The notes under the pieces are model-generated. The model ran no database searches and had not been told where the DNA came from. It worked only from the letters and a program-made list of their open reading frames with translations. Shown piece after piece: positions 1 to 12,314 of a stretch of DNA of 64,000 nt. The number at the start of each line of letters is the position of its first letter. Within the stretch, counting starts at the first letter, position 1. The translations under genes were made by a program, and so were the position numbers. This DNA comes from Valencia hispanica. Taxonomy: Eukaryota; Chordata; Actinopteri; Cyprinodontiformes; Valenciidae. The stretch covers positions 5,580,821-5,644,820 of the forward strand of contig OY747713.1 in NCBI GenBank assembly GCA_963556495.2. Reading direction: 5' to 3'.

Positions 1-124
1 CTCAGCAACAGTCCAGTCCTTTTCCTCATTAGCCCAGTGAGACGCTTTTAACATTCAATGTCTGTGTTTCAGAAGAGGCCAAGCACAATGAGTGCGACAC
101 CTCTGTGTCTGGAGGTCTTTAGAA

Positions 125-339
125 CAGAGGTGCCCAAAGTCAGTCCTCAGGTGCTGGTGTTCTTCATGTTTTCCCTGGTTCAACACACTTGAATCAACTG
201 ATCATTCACTAGCAGGCCTCTGAGGAACTTTGCCCTGTTGAGGAGGTAGTTGGACCGTTTGAATCAGCTGTGTTAGAGCAGAGACATATCTAAAACATGC
301 AGGACACCGGCCCTTGAGGCCTGGAGATGGACACCACTG
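125..339. mobile_element. hAT-like palindromic MITE
   Basis: Short non-coding element whose two ends are inverted copies of each other: CAGAGGTGCCCA on the left and the complement of TGGACACCACTG on the right, continuing inward as a roughly 50-base imperfect inverted repeat (GTGTTCTTCATGTTTT against AAAACATGCAGGACAC). The sequence resembles a very common teleost hAT-type MITE. No transposase is encoded. The 8-base flanks match only partly, so the target duplication is not clear. Confidence 0.65.
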
Positions 340-2047
340 CTCAAGAGGCTCAGACTCCAGCTGCAGTTTACGCCTTGTAAATTTCGCTCAAACTCCAAAG
401 GATACTAAGGCTTTTCAACCTTGTTCTACCATAGTTTTTCCTGCCATTCAACTTTCCGTTCATGTTCAGTTTAATCCTTCTGAGGGGTTCAATTTTTACA
501 GCAACCTCCTTATGAAGGGAGTTAATGGCTTACTCTTGGACAACTGTCTGGTCAGCAGTCTTCTCCATTAGTGGTCTTATATAAAAATCTAACTTAACTC
601 TCACAGAAACAAACACTATGAACCCATCACTGTTTTAAATAAATCTATGAGTCACATTTTTCAAACTGAATATTTAAAATAAATTAACTTACTGATAATA
701 TTCTGATTTATTGAAATAAACCTGTATTTCTCTATGTAATGGAAAGGCATCTAGAATAATGTAGATTCCATATCACAGGGTTATATTAAACAAATGTTGC
801 ACTGCATTGCACAGTACAGTAGGCAGTGTATCACATATTAAGTATCCAGGTGTAATGGTGGGCACGTCTGAATTTAAATGTGACTAAGCAAGTGTACACT
901 ATTTCTGTAGAGTCTGCAAAACCAGAAATAGGTCCCTGTGGCAGCTCTGTTGAAGAAGCTAAACAGAGCAAATGAGAGCAGGTGCGGTGCGGTGCTCTGC
1001 ACCGAGCTTCTTAGTACGGCGAGGAAAAGAGTTGAGGCAGTTTGGTATTTATAGACTGATAACACAGAGCTGCGTAATTAATTACCAGTTTTTCCACAGA
1101 GAGTCGAGTTGAAATGGTTGTCTTTTATTGAAAGTGGGTTGTGCTGAAACAAAAAGTTATGACTGATGAAGAGTTTTCTCGCTCAGGGTGCATCCACGCT
1201 ACAAGACTCTGGGTCTAAATAGACGCCAAACATGTGATCAGGGTTTAATATTACGCTGCCTTCAGAAACCTTTGGAGAAACAATATGATAAGATGACCAA
1301 ATGCTGAATATAGACTGATGGAAAACCCAAGGGGTTTCATTTTTATCCACAGCGCTAACAAAAATATTTTCATTTAAACATAATACATTATTGAAATTAA
1401 AACAGTAACTTTCTGTTTTAATTTTAACCACAACCAGTAATCATATATTTACTGGAGAGTTCTAAATCTTGGAGCATGCATACACCCCATGGAGTACTAA
1501 ATAAAACCTTGCATTCTATTTCACCTGCAGGGAAACCATAAACAATACGTGTGAGAACCAAAGTTACACTATGGCTGCAAGTTATTTAACATAATTGGCA
1601 ACTTATGCAGACAAACACAGAGCATCCACTGAAAGATATAGTAAGAAAGCAGATACATCTGTCTCATTTACAGAACAACAGATTGCACAGTATGTCCAAC
1701 ATCAATCAGCAACAAGGGAACCGCTCGGCGCTCGGCAGTGGGAGAGCTGAACCAGCTTCCCTTTACAGCAGAAAAGAAAAATCAATATGAAATCCAAACA
1801 TTTCAACTCTTGATTTAATGGCAAAACTGCAGATTTCAAACCCACACAACAGTAGTTACAGTTCATGTTGAGCAATGACATGTATAGTATGTTGTCAATA
1901 CTTTTTTTCTTTTACAGTACAGTGGATGATGAGTCTATAAAAAGGGAGACTTCAAAACATTCATTAGAAATTCCTTTTTTTAGAAGCTTTTCTATGATTC
2001 TTTATGTTTAAACTGATAAATCAGCTGAATTTCTGTTTTATGAGCAG
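340..2047. other. Gene-free flank
   Basis: AT-rich sequence downstream of the minus-strand nectin gene. The short reading frames here have no recognisable domain, and no RNA gene or clear repeat was seen. Confidence 0.5.
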
Positions 2048-2739
2048 GGTTTCTGCAGGGTCTTAACTTTAGGCCTTAAAAAGTCTTGAATACATCTGTT
2101 TTTGTCACCCTTCATTTATTCTGGTCACACAAGTCTGGATGAGGAATTATTTTTCTATAATAATTAAATAGATTCAACATCTTTATTTGACAGAACTGCA
2201 GACTGCACAGATGGTACCTTCCCGAAGAAAAAAGTACTATAGCTTAGTAGGATACTGTATTAGACTTAATATTTGCTGTATACGATAAAGGATTTATGAC
2301 CGCTACACCCAATTGGTTGTAAGATTCAGATAATTATTTATTAAAAGCTAGACGTTTTAAATGAGAATAAGAAAAGTATGTATTTGTGACCCCCTTTTCC
2401 TGTTAATGCCCTACCTGGCCCCCCAGGTAAAACTTTTCTAGAGCCGCCCCTGCACAGTTACCAGCTGTCAGCTACATAAATGGATCCTGGTGTCATTTGT
2501 CTCTCAGAAACAGTTTATAACTTCCCTTCAACTCATTCATGTCACCTAAAAGGTAAACCTGTTTCTCCATCAGCTGTTAAGCTCTGATGATTCAGTAAGA
2601 ACATCTCCTGGTTTCATCTTCATGTTTCCATCTCACCACATATCCAAACCGATATCATGACCAGCAGCTGTTACGGCTGTGGCTCCATCAAACATCAGAA
2701 AGTAATATTAAATCAATTCTAACAATAGTTTATCAAGCT

Positions 2740-3320
2740 TAAACGTGCTGCTGTTGTTTAGCGCGACACCCGCTGGTTTCCTCTATCTGCTAAAAGTCCA
2801 CGATAAACAAACAGAAACGGGGGCCTGCGACAGAAAAGCTGATCATTGATCAGTTTAATGATTGAAGGAGCAACAGGAGAGGAGAGGGGAGAGAATGAGA
2901 GAAGTCGAGGCAGCTGCGCAGCGTAAAGACATAGAATAACTCCAGCTTTGTGTCTTTTCATTCTAGCTGAAATACGGGACAAATCGCGTTCCTTCTCATC
3001 TTAATAAAGAACGTGTAATATTCTCTCTGAATACGGGTCAATTCCGTTTTTACGGGACGGTTGTCAACCTGAGCGCGGCAGCGGAGAGAGACTGACAGCA
3101 GAGATCTGGAGCCAGGTTCCTCTCCCGCTACCTGCTGAGAACACTGAGAAATACATTCTGCTTTCACATTGAACAAGTCGCCAAAAGTCTCTAGCAACAC
3201 ATGGAAAAGCCGCTAGATCTGTCACTAGTCACTTTTTGAAAAAAAACGTTGCCAGGGGGGTCGGAAAAGTCGCTTAAAATAGTGACAAAGTCGACAAGTT
3301 GGCAACACTGCTCTGCATAC
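2740..3320. repeat. Unclassified transposon fragment
   Basis: Segment richer in GC and CpG than its surroundings, with short frames on the minus strand but no domain I recognise. Its right end, CAAGTTGGCAACACTG, resembles the terminus of a fish DNA transposon. A matching left end was not found, so the boundaries are approximate. Confidence 0.3.
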
Positions 3321-3543
3321 AAGCTTGTTTCCCATCACCGTTTCTGATTGGCCAGCAAGCCAGACTCAACCATTTTGATTGGTGAATAGGTTTGTCACTG
3401 AAATGTCAGGGGCAGGAAAAAAACCTCAGCCTCCTGAGGTTAGGTTATCGCAGGAATTAAAACCTCAATATCGATGTGATAAAGGTTAATCGTGCAGCCC
3501 AACTGCAAAGTTTCTTCCATTAGAGCATCAATATATTTATGAT

Positions 3544-3965
3544 AAATATGATTACAGTGAACCCTCTGTATTCACAGGGGTTAAGAATACTTAAGACCCC
3601 CTCTAAAAATGCTTAAAACTGCTCATTTTATTGATACAAACAGCAAATACACATTACTATGCAGTAACACCCACAGTGGAAACTCTTGGCACTAACGCAG
3701 AAGCTAACATCCATGGCTTCTTTTTATTTACGCTTGAGGGGACAGCCAATCGGCATCAACAAAACTGAATGGCGCTCCTGGATTGGCTGCTTTAAAAACG
3801 CCAGCCAATAGCGTGTTTAGTAGCATGGTGGTTAGTTATTACAGCTTCCTAAGCTGCATTTTCGGTGAAATATTTTGGATATCCGTGAAAAAATCCATGA
3901 ATAGGCGGGTTTTCCATTAATATTTTGGAGTTAAGTTTCAAAGTAAAAGCTACGAATACTGAACC
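3544..3965 (+). mobile_element. pogo/Tigger-like MITE, copy 1
   Basis: First of three related copies (others at 10585-10975 and 46265-47270). It starts ACAGTGAACCCTCTGTATTC, and shares with the other copies the internal stretches CACAGTGGAAAC, CTTGGCACTA, TGGCGCTCCTGGATTGG and CCAATAG(C/T)GTGT in the same order and orientation. The ends, best seen by combining copies, read TACAGTGGA...ATTC and suggest TA target duplication as in Tc1/mariner relatives. No coding capacity. Confidence 0.6.
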
Positions 3966-4575
3966 AGTTTCTGTGTACTGTTTAGTTATTAACATCACAC
4001 TTCTTTATTTAGCCTACTTTGGGTTCTGAAGAACCCTATTTCAAATATTTTTCAAGAGCAGTAATTATGCTTGTGGGGCTATGATTGGTGTAGTGACCTA
4101 AAAAAGACTGCAAAAAAGTTGGAATTATTTTTTTCTGTATTATCAGTTTTATGGGTATTAAAATAGTATAAAAAATATAGTGATAATAATTTTAGGTCTA
4201 TATCTCCCACCCCTACTGTGAACCAACTTCTGCTCCTGAAGCTGACTTGTTGCAGGTTGTTTAGAGAGTTAAAAATGATCCATTAATATTTCCCCCATCA
4301 GAGAGAGTTGTATATTAAACATGGTTTAGCTTGGAAACAGGGAAATTAATATTGACGAAATCCTGCGTTAAGATTACACTGAAATAAGGTAACATGGACT
4401 CACACTAGAGCCAATACCTCTCCCCCAAAAAACTAATCAAGTTGGGAATAATATATTTACCTTGCTTAAGTGATTTGATAGTTTAAATTATAGGGTCTGA
4501 TGAGTTATTTTGTAATTTCTTTGGGTCTTAAAAAACCTCTTAAATTGAGTTATTGAAACTTCTGCAAAGAAAATA

Positions 4576-5634
4576 CCTTATAAAATAAATAGTTGTTTTT
4601 AGTTTGAGTTTTATTGGCCAGTTTGAGGGATGAACCTGTCTACGTTGGAAACAATACTGACATAAATAAAGTAAATGTTGCTAGCCTTTGAGTGTACTTT
4701 ACTCTGAACACTGTATCTGAACTGCTTGATGCTTTTAAAAATTTAAATAACCGAATTTCCTTTGAAAATAGTATTTGCTCCAAAGCTTTGAAACTGAACT
4801 TTTGACCGTGACATTTTCTCTCCTGATTTATTTTTTCTGAGTGCTTTATGACAGTTTCTGTGGCTTGAAATGCTTTGAATGTGTCCTTCGCGCTTTGTCT
4901 AAGTCGGTCTCTACAAGCTTCCGAAGGCTTTTGTCCGTGTTGTGAAGCTTTTCCTGGACAGGTCACCTCACCATGACAATATCATGAAAACAATTCACAT
5001 TAAATGTTAATTAAAATGTTTTCTGTAATAAAACATGTTCGTCTCAATAAGGTAACAGTGTTTCCCAATAGAGAGTCCTTATTTACAACAGATCTCGGGA
5101 GACTTGGCTCTAGACTTACTGCATTATATTTCTTACATAAATTGCTGTGCTTTATTTACGGCTACATTCAGCTTGTAAATTCTCCAGAGAAAAAAAAAAA
5201 CTGGCTAGAAAACATTTCCTATAAGCCCGACTGGAACTGGAACACGTGGATTCTCATACAGAGCTCTGCTGAACACTCCGATATACAATCAGAGCTGCAG
5301 CTCCCCTGTCAAAAACATCTCTGATTTTAACTTTTGTTATCTAATAAAAAAAAAAACACAAAATAAAGAAATAAAGTCTAACGATTCTGGTTTCCATAAA
5401 TACATGAAGAATTTTGTAGTTAACTAATTTTGTTTCTCACACAAATAATTACTGGCTAATCTTTCCTGACTTTACTAACTTACAGATCTAATCTAAAACT
5501 CCACTTAGACCTTATAGAATTGGTGTTGAATCTGTATTTCATGCATCCTATTGCACCTGAGACTAAGTTACAAGCCAATTAAAACCAATATTAGAACATC
5601 ACATCTCCAGTACACCCTGAAAAACAGATTACAT
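4576..5634. other. Gene-free stretch
   Basis: Two reading frames of just over 100 codons occur (minus 4640-4966, plus 5004-5324) but their translations show no known domain and they lie in ordinary AT-rich DNA. I treat both as chance frames. Confidence 0.5.
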
Positions 5635-6442
5635 ATACTCACTGTCCACTTTATTAGGGCCGCTATGCTAGTACCTGGTTGACCCTCCATTTTCCTTCAG
5701 AACAGGTGTAAGAGAGTCAACAGTTTGTCAGAAACATTCCTCACAGATTAAAGTCCATCGTAACATGGCAGCATCAGTCATTAGTTGCAGATTTGGTGGC
5801 TGGTGAAATCTGACTGTGGAGGTCGTTAGAGGCCATTAGAGGATGGTGAACTCGGCACCATTTTCTAGAAAACCATTTGAGATGCATCTGATCTTTGTTG
5901 CATGGTGCATTGTCCTGCTAGAAGTAGGAATCTTCTGTGGTCATAAAGGGATAGCTAGGGCCATCAGTGGTAATCAGGTAGATTGAGGGGTTTTAAATAA
6001 TGCTCAGTTGGTGCTAAGTCACCCAAAGTGGGCCAATTACTTGTTGCCCACACCATTACACCACCACCCCTTGACAATCTTTAGTCCAGGGAACAATTTT
6101 CAGACCTGTTATCATCCAATTCTGGTGAGTCTGTTTGAATTATAAGCTACATAACTTAGTGTTGTCTTATGCTCAAGGTTTGCAACTGCTGCTTACCTGA
6201 TACCTAGTGGATTAGCAGTTTCAAAAGTACTCAGACTAACTTGTCTGGCACCATAAATGATGCCATGTTCAAAGTCACCTAAATCCTTATTTTCAGCATT
6301 CTGTTGCTTGGTTTAAACATCAGAAAGTCATCACCCCATCTAGATACATTTATCCAAATTGCTTCCATGTGATTTGCTGAATTGGTATTGGTCTTAAATA
6401 GCAATTGCATAGGTGTAACTAAAAAAGAGGTTGGTAAGTGTG
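5635..6442. mobile_element. Unclassified teleost DNA transposon
   Basis: The left end ACTCACTGTCCACTTTATTA and the right end TAGGTGTAACTAAAAAAGAG, ending GGTAAGTGTGT, are diverged inverted copies of a terminus common in fish genomes. A better preserved right end of the same family is seen at 34275-34312. The interior is non-coding in its present state. I do not assign a superfamily. Confidence 0.55.
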
Positions 6443-6450
6443 TGCCAACT

Positions 6451-6759
6451 AGGGGTGTAATGATACACAAAAATCACGGTTCGGTACTTTTTTAAATATT
6501 TTTTTACTGAAGCTGCATGAGAAACCATTCATGTTCCCAAATAGCAGAGTTTAGTGATAGCTGGGAGTCCTTTCTGTTGTGTTTTGGTGTCACTTTTTAA
6601 AGTTGCAATGTGGAACGGTGCACACATGCTCTGAGTTCTGCACATAAACATTCTGCATGTGTTCAGGTAGAAAACAGCGTTATTCTTTCGGTACACGTGC
6701 GTACCAAACCGACATGGCCGTACCGAAAAATCAGAAAACATGTATTTTTACACCCCTAA
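6451..6759. mobile_element. hAT-like MITE with 8-bp duplication
   Basis: Terminal inverted repeats AGGGGTGTAATGATACA and TGTATTTTTACACCCCT enclose about 300 non-coding bases, with subterminal GGTTCGGTAC near the left and CGGTACACGTGCGTACC near the right. The octamer TGCCAACT occurs directly before the left end (6443-6450) and just after the right end (6760-6767), as expected for hAT insertion. Two extra A residues sit between the right repeat and the octamer. Confidence 0.8.
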
Positions 6760-7189
6760 TGCCAACTGTCCCTCCAACAAGTTTTCTGATCTGATACTGG
6801 AACCCCTTTGTAATATTACATATTTGTTCATTCTAACATGTTTGAATATGCTAACGTATAATGAGCAAGTGAGAAATTGTCAGATTTGATTTTCTTTAAT
6901 ATCTTTATAAATGCTTCTTGAATATTTAATGAACTGAAAAAGACCATAAAACATTCAAAATGACCTGGGAAAAGCAATAAATGACATCCAATAAACTCCA
7001 ACAATCCTGGTGAGTATCTCAGTTGATACATGAAACCATGAATAAATGAATTACCACTGTTATTAGGTAACTTGGAACATAAAGCAACAACATTTTTCTT
7101 TATAAAGAAGGAAAAAAAGTGGGCAAAAAGTAAAGAAGGTAGGAAAAAAGAAGCAAGTAGAGTTGGAAACAAAGGAAAGGAACTTTTTT

Positions 7190-7195
7190 TTTATT
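7190..7195 (-). terminator. nectin2: Candidate distal poly(A) signal
   Basis: AATAAA on the minus strand (TTTATT on plus), about 970 bases past the nectin stop codon. It would give the longer 3' UTR. It lies beside an A-rich run, so chance occurrence is possible. Confidence 0.4.
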
Positions 7196-7937
7196 CATTT
7201 AATGAGTCATTACAGACTCAACATGAAACTTTGTGAAACCCCCCAAGGCTCTTGGTGCATCTTTTTCTTAGCAAGATCAACACCATTACACAAGAGCAAC
7301 AACAACGACAATAACATCTAGAACAACAACAGCAACAACTGTGCTACAGTGACACACCGCCCAATATACGGATGATGCACATCATTAACACCACAGTCAG
7401 CCACACATTAGCACACACTGGTAAGTCATGTGACTCAGCATGGGGGCCCCCTTACTTCAACGGCTCCCATCGGGAAACCAGGTGGTGTCGCAGGGAGCAA
7501 GCCCATAGTAGAGCCAACGTTCGGCAATTAAGAAAAAAGTCTTTCACTGTTGCCACAATGACAAGTTTAGTCTTTCAGAGTTTTTAAATTCAGGTTCAGG
7601 TTTCATTACAAGAGCAACAGCAACATCCACAGAAGCTGTTAAACAAGTTGATGAACACTTTATATCAATCTGGGTGATTTTGTGACGTCGATTATGTTTC
7701 TAGTTGCGTTTTCTGGTAATGTTTAAAGTACAAACACTTTAGTCACTCTGCACATAATCACACAGCAAAGCTGAAGCGAGAAGAACGTAGCAATAAGCAG
7801 CGTTGCGTCAAGAGTTCGCTAAGGTTTTCGACTTACACTGAATCAAGTCTCTCCTTGGTTACGGTTTAACACGGTCACAAACTGAGCCACAGTGCACAAC
7901 GTTTGCCTCACAAGCATCACAACAACTTCTTTCTGTT

Positions 7938-7943
7938 TTTATT
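7938..7943 (-). terminator. nectin2: Candidate proximal poly(A) signal
   Basis: AATAAA on the minus strand about 225 bases past the nectin stop codon. Its use would give a short 3' UTR. Confidence 0.35.
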
Positions 7944-8166
7944 GTTCTCGTAGTCCTCTTTAGGTATTAATATACAGGAACTGAGAAGCATAGAGGAAAA
8001 TACTGATGGCAACTGTGCAGTCAGGTTGGAGTTTAAGCAGGTAGGTGTTGAGCTAATGGAGGCGATTTTAATTTTAACGTTAAAGAGGAGGCTTTGTGTA
8101 ACTCTCCTACTTCCTCCATCTCATCCTCCTCTTTCCAGACTCTTTTTTCCTCTCTTCTCCCCATTC

Positions 8167-8786
8167 TCAGACATAAATGGCAGTCCGGGAGATGACAGAG
8201 CCGTCCCTCTGGGACTCCATGTCATCATCGAGGTACACATCCATTTCTGCTTCGCCGCCATGACCTCTCTGGGCATGATACGCTGGAGGTAGCACGTTCC
8301 CGCCGCCTCCAAATCGATTGTATCGCTCATCTTCTTCCTCGATGCTGTCATCAAGGTTGAACTTCCTCCTTTCAGTTTCATCCATCTCACCGCAAAGGAG
8401 GATGTCATGTGCGGTTGGCCGGTTTCCGGCAGAGGCGTGGTGAATATGATGGTGGTATGTGTTGGGTTTTTCTGTCAGGGTCCCAGTGGCGTCACAGCCC
8501 TCCCGATATGTGTAGATGGGCCCGTTGTTATTTGCCCCGGTTCCGTTCTTGCTGCCGTTTCCGGCGCCGGTGAATAGCAGGCGGGCTTTGTTTGCATAAT
8601 CCGAACCATTGCTTCCTCCGTTACCTACTGTGACGGAGTCCCCGCCGCTTGGGAAACCTCGCCTCTGTTGGCGACGGCTGCGGGTCAGGAGGACAACAAC
8701 GAGAGTCACAACCAATAGGAGGGCCAGAAGGGAGCCGATGACTGCGCCCGCCACTGCGCCGGCACTGGACGGATCCTCCAAGGCTT
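8167..8786 (-). CDS. nectin2: Nectin-2-like: last exon, TM helix and cytoplasmic tail
   Basis: Terminal coding exon of an immunoglobulin-superfamily adhesion receptor that works at cell-cell junctions. The acceptor (CTCTGCAG) precedes AAGCCTTGG, and with the last base of the previous exon gives EALEDPSSAG. A transmembrane helix follows (GAVAGAVIGSLLALLLVV and on to VVVLL), then the basic stop-transfer TRSRRQQRR and a tail of about 165 residues. The tail has Gly/Ser/Asn-rich and His-rich parts, an acidic patch (DDSIEEEDERYNRF), and ends MESQRDGSVISRTAIYV. The last four residues, AIYV, fit the E/A-x-Y-V ligand by which nectins bind the afadin PDZ domain. Ala at that position and the MESQ-DGS-ISR context match nectin-2 (alpha-type tail) better than nectin-1 or -3, which end EWYV. 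The paralogue call is from memory of the family, without an alignment. Confidence 0.93.
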
Positions 8787-9752
8787 CTGCAGAGGGGATG
8801 GAGGGGTTGAAATGAGGGAGTGAGTGGAGGAAGAAAAAAAGGAAGGAATTGATGGCTGTAGTTCTTCTTGTATTGTAAGTGGTGATAGCACGTGTGTTAC
8901 AATCCTCTTACAAGTGTGTAGTAATGTTCTTCTCAGTGTAATCCCTTGGTAAGGGTGCAGTCATTGCTGGGATCAGGCTGAATGGGACTCATTCACTCTC
9001 CCAGCTGCTTTTTGTGTGACATTTTGCAGACATTTTGCTCTACATTTATGTCTGTCCAGCTGTCAGTTCCCCTTTTGTTGCCCTCTTCCCCCCTTTTTTT
9101 GGCAGCTGGAAGGGGGGTAAAGCCTTTTCAACTTTGGGTTGGTGTGAGCCAAGTTTGCCTCTCCACTCATGTTTCAGTTTAATATTGAAACAAGAATGAA
9201 GCAAATACAGGTTTGCTTTTGGACCTAATTTTTGTCTCTGAAACAGATTAAAGGTTTTCAGAACAGCAGAGTGACACAGACAGACACAGAAGCAGACCCA
9301 GAACAGAAAGGTGAGGTGTTAATTGAGGAGAATGAAATGCGCACAGTTGTGCCTGGAAAGTGTTTAACATCCCCAACCATTTCATTTTCACGCGGCCTAA
9401 TTCCCGTTCTCCCATTTGTACCCACTCCACATGCCCTTTATCTCCCCTCTCATTGACCAGTTCTTTGCCTTCACTGGCTTTCTCCACCTGACTGCAACTG
9501 CTTTGCTAGTCAAACCATTGGGCAGAATGATCACCTGCTGTTAACCCGGGACCTGATCCAGACCTTACTGATAAGTAGCACACAAAGACACAAAGTTCTC
9601 ACTGTAGAAAGGCTCATGCCAGGGAGTTTTTAAGATGTTTCCAAGTAGAAATTAGAATGAAAAAAAGCATCTAGCTTAGATTGTATAGGATTTGGACAAG
9701 CAGATTCACGCAGGGCTAAAAGAAAATCTCAAATCAAGCATGTAAGAGCAGA

Positions 9753-11069
9753 CAGTGGCTCTAAAAAGTGTACACAACCCTGTTAAAATACCTATTTTAC
9801 CTATTTAATGTGACAAAAATAACATACAATTCAACTGAAAAATCAAAATATCAAAAAAGATGCAATAACATGGTTGCATCACTGTGTAATACTGTGCTGA
9901 AGCATCTCTCCATTTACTTTCTGGCCTAGGTAGTCTTAGGAAGGAGTCGGTTAGTATTCCCTGTCTTAGCAATAAAGCCAATATTAATAATTCATAATAG
10001 GGTACATCTCTTGTCTACTGCCTTTTTTTAAGTGATCCGACAGACTGTGTTCTGGACTGGTTGAGCCATTGATGACTACATTTGGAATAAAGGTTTCTGT
10101 CTTCCAACCCCTTATTTTTGTACAAATGCAGAATATATTAAATTGTTGTCACATGCACAAGATAACTGGTAGTGGCCAAAAAATGCTGCAGCTCCTTCAG
10201 AACTGCTTGACCTCTTTGTACCCTCGGTGACCCGCTTCCATCTGAACTTTTTATTCAGTTAACAGAAAATTTCCAGTTTTTGTTATGTCACTGTTTTCGA
10301 TGATGCTCTTCTTTGCCATATGAGATGTTTATGTGCAAGGAAATCCTTTAGATTCCTTGAAACCTTTTGCAAACTGTAGATCTAGATAAAGGAAGAGGAA
10401 ATATGAGGTAAATCACACCAAGATGGCTAAATTTAATTCCAGGTTTTTAAGACTCACCATAATTGATGCGAGGTTTAAACTCACGAAGACCGAAAACTAA
10501 TGAAAACATGCAAAAGATCTCAGTTAAGGATGTGCATACAGATTTGTTTGGTTTTGAGTTGAATAGGACATATGTGGTCGACAACTAGTATGTGCAGAAG
10601 TTAGGGACCACAACCGCCTGTGTTTAGCTGAAATTTGTCAATAGTTGACACCCCCTCCAAAAACACTTGTAACTGTCTATTTTAATAGTTCAAACATCAA
10701 ATATACCTTAATGTGCATCAATACCCACAGTGGAAACCATCTTGGCACTACCACAGAGGCTAATAGCCATGGTCCTTCCTTATTTCTTCTCTTGGGGTTA
10801 AATGAATGGCACTCCTGGATTGGTTGCTTTGCAAACACCAACCAATAGTGTGTGAAGAAGCGTTGCAAATTGCTGCTTCCAAAGCTTTGTTTTCTTTTGA
10901 ATGTTTCAGACATTTTCCACAGAAAAATCCATGAATACTGAACAGTGAATAAGTGGGACTCCACTGTAAAGGTGAAAAGGATCTGAAAGGATTTATCTTA
11001 CTCTAATTTTTTTTATGTCACAAACACGTACCATTTCAACAGTGGTGTGTAAACTTTTCACTTCCACTC
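9753..11069. mobile_element. Decayed DNA transposon
   Basis: Diverged terminal inverted repeats: CAGTGGCTCTAAAAAGTGTA on the left, and GGTGTGTAAACTTTTCACTT before CCACTC on the right. They resemble ends of a common teleost DNA element. No intact frame lies inside. A pogo/Tigger-like MITE (10585-10975) sits near the right end and appears nested. Confidence 0.5.
10585..10975 (+). mobile_element. pogo/Tigger-like MITE, copy 2
   Basis: Shares TTAGGGACCACAACCG, CACAGTGGAAACC, CTTGGCACTACC, ATGGCACTCCTGGATTGGTT and CCAATAGTGTGT with the copies at 3.5 and 46-47 kb. Its right end, GAATAAGTGGGACTCCACTG followed by TA, gives the best view of the terminal repeat; the left tip looks truncated. Confidence 0.6.
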
Positions 11070-12314
11070 CAAGTATACAATTACACACTGCCTCTTTTCC
11101 TTTTTGTATTTGAATTACATGCAGTCTTTCCTTTAAGAAGCTGTACAATTACAGGAGAGTGGAACAGCAGCAAGTCTGAGCCCCTTTCTGTTTTATGCAA
11201 ATGACACCCTGGTTCTGCCAGCTCTCCTGGAAAACACAGCCCAACACGCCAATCAAGCAATCTAAGGTTCACTGAAATGAGTATTGTTAGGGTTCACGTG
11301 CAAGGGCAGCAACTTTATGTGAATTACATTGTTTTCCTTCAGAAATACCACATTGGACATTGGATAATGGTCTCTCTGGAGCTGCGAAGTATGGTTACGC
11401 TAACAAAACCAGCATGGGGATGGCACTACAACTGGGCTTGGGTTTGGAGCCTGTGAATCATGCAAATTGTTCACTCAGACGGTGTAGAGGGAAAAACAGA
11501 TGAAAGAAGAGCGGAACCGAGCAAAGGGATAGCAGAGGAAGTCTAAGTAGGTTTTTGGTTGAGGGAACAGAGAATAAAGTTAAAAGGAGAGGGCTGGGTT
11601 GGTTTTAAAGTACCCGTTCTCCTGACTCATATGTGAAAACTATGCAAGGATGACACAAACCGGTTGTGTGAGTAAAGCGGGGCTCAAGGGAAAGGATGTG
11701 ATGGCTAAATTAGGGGACAGTGTTGGGTTTATTTTCAACTGGAATGATAGAAGGCATTAAGTATGATGAATCCAACTATCCCTGTCCTAGTTTTTCCCTC
11801 TTTTCAAACTTACAGATTGGCATAGAAACACAACATTTGGGCCAAAGTGCTATTTATTTTTATTGTGCCATTTATATTTTAGGCATTAGTGACATTTATC
11901 AAGTGCCTGAGAGACACAGAGACAGCTGAATAATGGCCTTTTGTGAGAGGGGCTTTGGTGGCTGTCATCCTTCTATTAATCAAGTGCTAAAAAGTCTATT
12001 ATTCTGTATGGGCTGTACAGATAATGCACCTAAAAAAGGCCATTAGAGTTGGCCTGTTCTTTTTTCAATAGATCAGGTCATACACTAGAGCAGCATGAAT
12101 TTCTCTCCAATTTTCCTACAAAACCTAATGACTGCTGATATTTAAACTGAAATTATGCATAAAGCAACTCTTTCTCCTGCACCTTGGAGCAATCATTTAC
12201 CCAAATAAATGAAACTTAAATTTTAATTTCTTTTTAATATACTACTATTTTGTTCTTTTTGTAATTGTTTAGGATTCACAATAAATGTATATGAGCAATT
12301 TGAAGACATAATAA
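11070..12314. other. Intronic stretch without features
   Basis: Non-coding, no repeat family recognised. Short open frames are unconvincing. Confidence 0.4.

Larger units (their letters stand above)
2048..4575. mobile_element. hAT-like element with nested insertions
   Basis: The left edge (AGGGTTTCTGCAGGGTCTTA followed by AGGCCTTAAAAAGTCTTGAA) and the right edge (GGGTCTTAAAAAACCTCTTA, then TTGAAACTTCTGCAAAG) look like the two inverted ends of a teleost hAT-like non-autonomous family. About 2.5 kb lies between them, much more than such an element normally holds, and contains at least one other MITE (3544-3965) and a GC-richer unclassified segment (about 2740-3320) ending in CAAGTTGGCAACACTG. 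I infer one older element enlarged by later insertions; independent fragments are also possible. Confidence 0.4.
7190..8166 (-). other. nectin2: Probable nectin 3' UTR
   Basis: Sequence directly after the nectin stop codon on the minus strand. It has no recognised mobile element and includes GTT-rich simple sequence (AAC-rich on plus, about 7280-7340). The real end is inferred only from two AATAAA motifs, at 7938-7943 and 7190-7195. Confidence 0.45.

Noticed and set aside
4640..5324. Two frames of 106-108 codons
   Set aside because: No domain, AT-rich composition, no splice or promoter context; probably chance.
8026..8815. Plus-strand and alternative minus-strand frames over the nectin last exon
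   Set aside because: Shadows of the real frame; the nectin frame ends in a recognised PDZ ligand and has a transmembrane helix.
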